This document shows, piece by piece, positions 5,871-8,980 of a stretch of 8,980 nt of DNA. Source of the stretch: Akkermansiaceae bacterium UBA7890. GTDB lineage: Bacteria; Verrucomicrobiota; Verrucomicrobiia; Verrucomicrobiales; Akkermansiaceae. Location of the stretch: assembly GCA_002501065.1 (NCBI GenBank), contig DLRK01000119.1:1-8980 (forward strand), written 5' to 3'. How positions within the stretch are numbered: the stretch's first letter is position 1; the number at the start of each line of letters is the position of its first letter. Made by a program: the position numbers and the translations under genes. The notes under the pieces are model-generated. The model saw only the letters and a list, made by a program, of their open reading frames with translations. It was not told where the DNA came from and did no database searches.

Positions 5871-8012
5871 ATGAAAACAAAGGCATTCGCAAACTTCGTC
5901 ACGATGCTCACTGCCGCCGTGATCACTATCTCGGGCGCATGGGCGGCCAAGAAGACGCCGGAAACACCGCTCACCGCGACCGGCAAGAAACTCGAGGCGC
6001 AGTATGCGGGACAGCTCGAGGATTTGAAGAATGAGATCAAACGGACCATCCCGTCGGTGAACGACGGGAACAAGGCCGCCTTCACCAAACTCCGCGAGGC
6101 CGAGATTGCAGCGAAGGCGCAGATCGACGCGGCACAGAGGCGCATGGGCGAACTTGGCACCGCAAACGCGCTGATCGGTCATGCCAAGGGAAAGTGGATC
6201 GGTGGGGCCGACAAGGGAATTGCCGGTGCCAACGAGAAGTTGAAGAAAGCCACCAACGCCGCCGAACGCGAGGCCGCGCAGAAGGAACTCGAGAAGTGGC
6301 AGCAGAACCGGAAGGACGGTGAGGACGCCCTCAAGGAACGTCTGGAAAAGCTGGCGAAGGCGAAGAAGGAACGGCCGCAGATTGAGAAGGAGTTCAAGGC
6401 CGCCGAGCAGGCGCTGATCCGGGCGGAAGCCGCCACCTTGCAGGCGGTTGAGAATCTCGGGATGAAATCCTCGCTGACGAGCAATACAATGGACGCCAAG
6501 TTGGCGAAGTATTCGGTCATGCTGGAAGCCACGCCGGCGGGTCTGGCGGCATACGCCCAGCAGGGACAGGACCAGGAAGCGCTGATCGACAAGATGCTCT
6601 CCTCCGGTGATTTGCTGGTGCAGATGGCCGTGGCGGACGGCGCGAGCGGGGCGAACTACGGTCGGGCGATGGAGATCTACCGTGATGTCTGGAAGGCGAG
6701 CGACAAGGTGGCTGAAGGACCGCTCCGTCGGCTGGCGCTGGCAGTCAGCCTGGAGCACGCGGTGCCGATCAGGCAGCGCGACGCAGTGGCCAAGACGGGT
6801 GCGACCGAGTTTGTCGATCCGGTCAGGCGCTACCTGCACTTTGAGAAGGCCTTCATCGACGGCGAACTTGATCCGGCGTTCGAGACCCTCAGCACCTGGG
6901 ACTACCGCATGGTCGTCAATGGCGAGGAACCGGACGAGATCCTCGCCTGGGGCCGCGAGATGCTGCGCAACTACCGTCCCGACCACGTCACGACCGACGA
7001 TTACAAGTGGCGTTACGTGGCCCTGGTCCGGAGCGACATCCGCTATGGATCGCAGGACAACCATTACGATCGCGACGATCTGCAGTTCTTCCAGAACATC
7101 CTCATGAATGGCGGTGTCTGCGGCCGTCGCGCCTTCATCGGCCGCTTCATCCTCCGCGCCTTCGGCATCCCGACCTTGGCGCGTCCCCAGCGTGGCCACG
7201 CGGCGCTGGCCCACTGGACGCCCGATGGCTGGGTGGTCTGCCTTGGCGGCGGCTGGGGAGCCGGCTGGGTGAAGGGTCGCCAGAAGGATCTCGACTTCCT
7301 CGCAATCACGCAGGCGCGAATGACCGGGAAGCCCTACCTGCAGGTCAAGCGCGCCCAGTGGATCGGCGATGTCACGGGCGAGCCGCGCACCTTCGGTTTC
7401 CTCTCCGGCAATCCCTCGTTCTGGAACTCCGTGGCGCTCTACACGCAGCGCGGCATCATTGCAGACTCCAATGCCAGGACGCTCGCCGCAGTCGGAACGG
7501 ACATCGGCGAATCCAACGTCACCAAGGAGAAGATCGAGATCACGAAGGTGAAGATGACGGAGAAGGACCGGAAGGTGACGGTTGATGCCAAGGGTGTCAT
7601 CATGATCCCCGCCGTCGCCACCAGCAATCCAACCAAGAGCACCGGCAAGATCATCTTCATGGACTGCGTGCTCGGCGGCAAGCAGCTGCACTTCAGCCGC
7701 AATGGCGGAGGCCAGACGTTCGAATACACCTTCGATGCCCCGGCCGGGGGAAAATACCAACTCACCGCGCGGCTTGCGACCCCGAGCTGGCAGCAGATCC
7801 TCCTGGTCACCGCCAACGACGCCAAGCAGCCGGTCGAGGTCCCACTGCCGCACACCGTCGGCATGTGGGACACCACCGAGCCGGTCGTCGTCGAGATCAC
7901 CAAGGGCAAGAACGTCCTCAGCATTTCGCACAAGAGCACTGGACAAGCGAAGGGGTTCTCTATCAAGGACTTCACCCTGACCCCGGTCTCCGGGCAGGTC
8001 AGCCGCCGCTGA
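5871..8012 (+). CDS. Exported coiled-coil/transglutaminase-like protein with C-terminal beta-sandwich
   Basis: A 713-residue protein. The start at 5871 is chosen because a signal peptide begins there (residues 1-25, MKTKAFANFV... to AWA); the in-frame ATG at 5799 would add 24 residues before it. Residues about 33-200 are rich in K, E and A with heptad-like spacing and probably form coiled coil. Residues about 360-480 resemble a transglutaminase-like (papain-fold) core: C417 in NGGVCGRRAF, the helix IGRFILRAFGIPT, then H443 in RGHAALAHW. The third catalytic residue, normally Asp after the next strand, falls in a glycine-rich stretch (VVCLGGGWGAGW), so activity is doubtful. From about 568 the sequence looks like a beta-sandwich of the carbohydrate-binding-module type, ending GKNVLSISH...GFSIKDFTL. 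It may act on or bind cell-surface or polymer material. Codons are strongly C/G-ending. Repeats C and D flank it. Confidence 0.75.
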   Translation: MKTKAFANFVTMLTAAVITISGAWAAKKTPETPLTATGKKLEAQYAGQLEDLKNEIKRTIPSVNDGNKAAFTKLREAEIAAKAQIDAAQRRMGELGTANALIGHAKGKWIGGADKGIAGANEKLKKATNAAEREAAQKELEKWQQNRKDGEDALKERLEKLAKAKKERPQIEKEFKAAEQALIRAEAATLQAVENLGMKSSLTSNTMDAKLAKYSVMLEATPAGLAAYAQQGQDQEALIDKMLSSGDLLVQMAVADGASGANYGRAMEIYRDVWKASDKVAEGPLRRLALAVSLEHAVPIRQRDAVAKTGATEFVDPVRRYLHFEKAFIDGELDPAFETLSTWDYRMVVNGEEPDEILAWGREMLRNYRPDHVTTDDYKWRYVALVRSDIRYGSQDNHYDRDDLQFFQNILMNGGVCGRRAFIGRFILRAFGIPTLARPQRGHAALAHWTPDGWVVCLGGGWGAGWVKGRQKDLDFLAITQARMTGKPYLQVKRAQWIGDVTGEPRTFGFLSGNPSFWNSVALYTQRGIIADSNARTLAAVGTDIGESNVTKEKIEITKVKMTEKDRKVTVDAKGVIMIPAVATSNPTKSTGKIIFMDCVLGGKQLHFSRNGGGQTFEYTFDAPAGGKYQLTARLATPSWQQILLVTANDAKQPVEVPLPHTVGMWDTTEPVVVEITKGKNVLSISHKSTGQAKGFSIKDFTLTPVSGQVSRR

Positions 8013-8123
8013 GTTCAAGCCAACGCCAGCAACCAATCAGCCAAGCCGCCCCGCTTGCACCTCCTCCTTCCCCGGCTCCTCAGCCTCCAGGAACCCCGGC
8101 CTGAAAAAGCGATTTACTAGCAG
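8013..8123. other. Convergent intergenic region filled mainly by repeat D
   Basis: The 111 bp separating the convergent ends of the transglutaminase-like gene and the DUF1080 gene. More than half is repeat element D; no clear bidirectional hairpin-plus-T-run terminator was found. Confidence 0.5.
8056..8123 (+). repeat. Intergenic repeat element, copy D (subtype 2)
   Basis: Fourth copy, closest to copy B in the core (CTCCTCAGCCTCCAGGAA) and to copy A at the right end (GCGATTTACTAGCAG). It abuts, with no spacer, the stop codon (TGA at 8126-8124) of the minus-strand DUF1080 gene. Confidence 0.85.
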
Positions 8124-8756
8124 TCAGTCAGCAGCAGTTTCTTTGATGGTGATGTCCGCGAACATGACATGGACTTTCTGGTCGGCGTGCATCTGGAGGG
8201 CGAAACGGCCGGTCGCGCGACCCGTGTCTTTTTTCAGTTCGGCCGTTTTCGTGCCGTTGACGTGGACGGTGATGACGCCCCCGTCCGCGGTGATGATCAT
8301 CTGATTCCAGTCGTCCGCTTTGACGATCTTTTTTTCCAGCTCGGCGGACGGCCGTGCGAGCCACCCACGGCCATAGCTTTCATAGATTCCTCCGTTGCCG
8401 CTGCCGACAGGTCCGACTTGGACTTGCATGCCCTTGCCCTTTTCCGGCTTTTCGATGAGCGTGCGGATATAAAAACCACTGTCACCCGAGATGCATTTGA
8501 ACCTGAAGCTGACAGTGAAGTTAGAAAAGGTCTGGTCGCTCACCAGCAAGCCATAGAGTTTTGTCCGATCGGCCCGACCGACGAACGCCCCGTCTTCAAC
8601 GGTCCACGTCCCGTCACCGACAGCGTGCCAGCCAGCGAGGGTCTTGCCATCAGACAGTGATGTCGTTTTCTCCGGCGATGAAGCCAATGGCTGCGTTGTT
8701 AGCAGCAGGCAGATTCCAGCAACGGAAACTACGAAAGAATGAGATTTGTTAGCCAT
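8124..8756 (-). CDS. Exported DUF1080 (3-keto-disaccharide hydrolase-type) protein
   Basis: A 210-residue protein from ATG 8756-8754, chosen because a signal peptide begins there (MANKSHSFVV..., hydrophobic to about residue 20, cleavage around 25-27). An in-frame ATG at 8807 would add 17 residues that lie inside the upstream gene. Family signatures of the concanavalin-like DUF1080 fold: SDGKTLAGW at 35-43, WTVEDGAFVG at 51-60, SGFYIRT at 93-99, DDWNQMIITADGGVITVHVNG around 148-168, and GRFALQMHA...VMFADITIKE at 183-206. It is a single-domain, normal-length member, exported, probably acting on or binding sugars; some relatives hydrolyse 3-keto-glycosides, but activity is not shown by sequence. 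Its start overlaps the stop of the DUF2314-like gene upstream by 8 nt (ATGGCTAA), so translational coupling is likely. Repeat element D follows its stop directly. Confidence 0.88.
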   Translation of the reverse strand: MANKSHSFVVSVAGICLLLTTQPLASSPEKTTSLSDGKTLAGWHAVGDGTWTVEDGAFVGRADRTKLYGLLVSDQTFSNFTVSFRFKCISGDSGFYIRTLIEKPEKGKGMQVQVGPVGSGNGGIYESYGRGWLARPSAELEKKIVKADDWNQMIITADGGVITVHVNGTKTAELKKDTGRATGRFALQMHADQKVHVMFADITIKETAAD

Positions 8757-8980
8757 TGCCTTCACTGCCTTGTGCGCTCTTATCAGCCTCAGCGCGTCGC
8801 TTTTCAATCACATCTATTGTGAATCCTCCTTTCCTGGAGCCATCCCGCGAGAGAATCACCCAATCCGTCACTTCTTCCGGTTGAGGTGTGATTTCGTCTC
8901 CCTTTTTATGCTTCTTAATAGTGATGGGATCGACCGCAAGAATGCCCGCTAGCCCGGGATCATTCCATTTGACGGGCTCT
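8749..8980 (-). CDS. DUF2314-like protein, C-terminal part (runs off the right edge)
   Basis: A frame of 76 codons plus stop, open to the right edge, ends at TAA 8751-8749. It reads EPVKWNDPGLAGILAVDP, KKHKKGDEI, PEEVTDWVI, then DG...GGFTIDVIEKRR and a hydrophilic tail rich in A, S and G. The [DW]-hydrophobic and G-G-F-T-I pattern after a lysine-rich, G-D-containing segment matches the C-terminal half of DUF2314 domains; the function of that family is not established. This copy keeps more of the domain than the left copy and is likely the intact gene. It overlaps the DUF1080 start and is probably first in that transcript. Whether it has a signal peptide or further domains lies outside the window. 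The family call rests on pattern recognition by eye. Confidence 0.6.
   Translation of the reverse strand, partial: EPVKWNDPGLAGILAVDPITIKKHKKGDEITPQPEEVTDWVILSRDGSRKGGFTIDVIEKRRAEADKSAQGSEGNG
8752..8950. repeat. Direct repeat, right copy (DUF2314-like tail)
   Basis: Partner of 1446-1644, same orientation, 199 bp, about 12 mismatches, no indels. The two copies are about 7.3 kb apart and enclose all four intergenic elements. Confidence 0.9.

Noticed and set aside
5691..8036. Open frame of 781 codons on the minus strand
   Set aside because: It is antisense to the transglutaminase-like gene, has no family resemblance, and is explained by the strong C/G third-position bias of the plus-strand gene.
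1731..8123. Repeat elements as integron attC sites
   Set aside because: No GTTRRRY / RYYYAAC core-site pair is present at the element ends, and no integrase gene is seen.
1731..8123. Repeat elements as a conserved small peptide on the minus strand, all four reading NRF[FY]RP
   Set aside because: The shared frame is lost after about ten codons because subtypes 1 and 2 differ by an indel, and no common start or stop exists. Conservation is better explained at DNA or RNA level.
1731..8123. CRISPR array
   Set aside because: Only four copies, 1.6-2.5 kb apart, with genes between them.
8757..8807. 17-codon upstream extension of the DUF1080 gene
   Set aside because: It lies within the DUF2314-like coding region in another frame and would bury the signal peptide.

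Overview
The window looks like an accessory, glycan-foraging region of a moderately GC-rich Gram-negative bacterium of the Planctomycetes-Verrucomicrobia-Lentisphaerae type. This is inference: the basis is the density of Sec-exported enzymes typical of that group, namely a family S1 sulfatase, a BNR/Asp-box sialidase-like protein, a DUF1080 (3-keto-disaccharide hydrolase type) protein, a secreted transglutaminase-like protein and SGNH and alpha/beta hydrolases. No rRNA, tRNA, CRISPR array or transposase was found.

Layout. 1-1709, minus strand: the N-terminus of an exported protein running off the left edge, a sialidase-like gene, and a short ORF ending in a DUF2314-like tail. 1850-3220, plus strand: a sulfatase. 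3486-5526, plus strand: a short hydrolase fragment with an odd, lipoprotein-like start, then a two-domain alpha/beta-hydrolase plus SGNH-hydrolase gene. 5871-8012, plus strand: an exported coiled-coil/transglutaminase-like protein with a C-terminal beta-sandwich that may bind carbohydrate. 8124-8980, minus strand: a DUF1080 gene overlapping the tail of a second DUF2314-like gene that continues past the right edge.

The most unusual feature is not a gene. A 57-69 bp intergenic element occurs four times (1731-1799, 3405-3472, 5605-5661, 8056-8123), always in the same orientation, with exactly one enzyme module between successive copies. The copies fall into two sequence subtypes that alternate along the window (1, 2, 1, 2). 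A second repeat, a 199-bp direct repeat (1446-1644 and 8752-8950) carrying the DUF2314-like tail, flanks the whole set. Codon use also differs between modules: the sulfatase and transglutaminase-like genes strongly prefer C/G-ending codons, while the sialidase, two-domain hydrolase and DUF2314-like genes are more mixed. Together these suggest a mosaic island built or rearranged through short repeats.

Functionally, the exported enzymes could act together on an esterified and/or sulfated external polysaccharide: the sulfatase removes sulfate, the SGNH and alpha/beta hydrolase domains remove acyl esters, and the sialidase-like and DUF1080 proteins act on sugars. The actual substrate cannot be read from the sequence.
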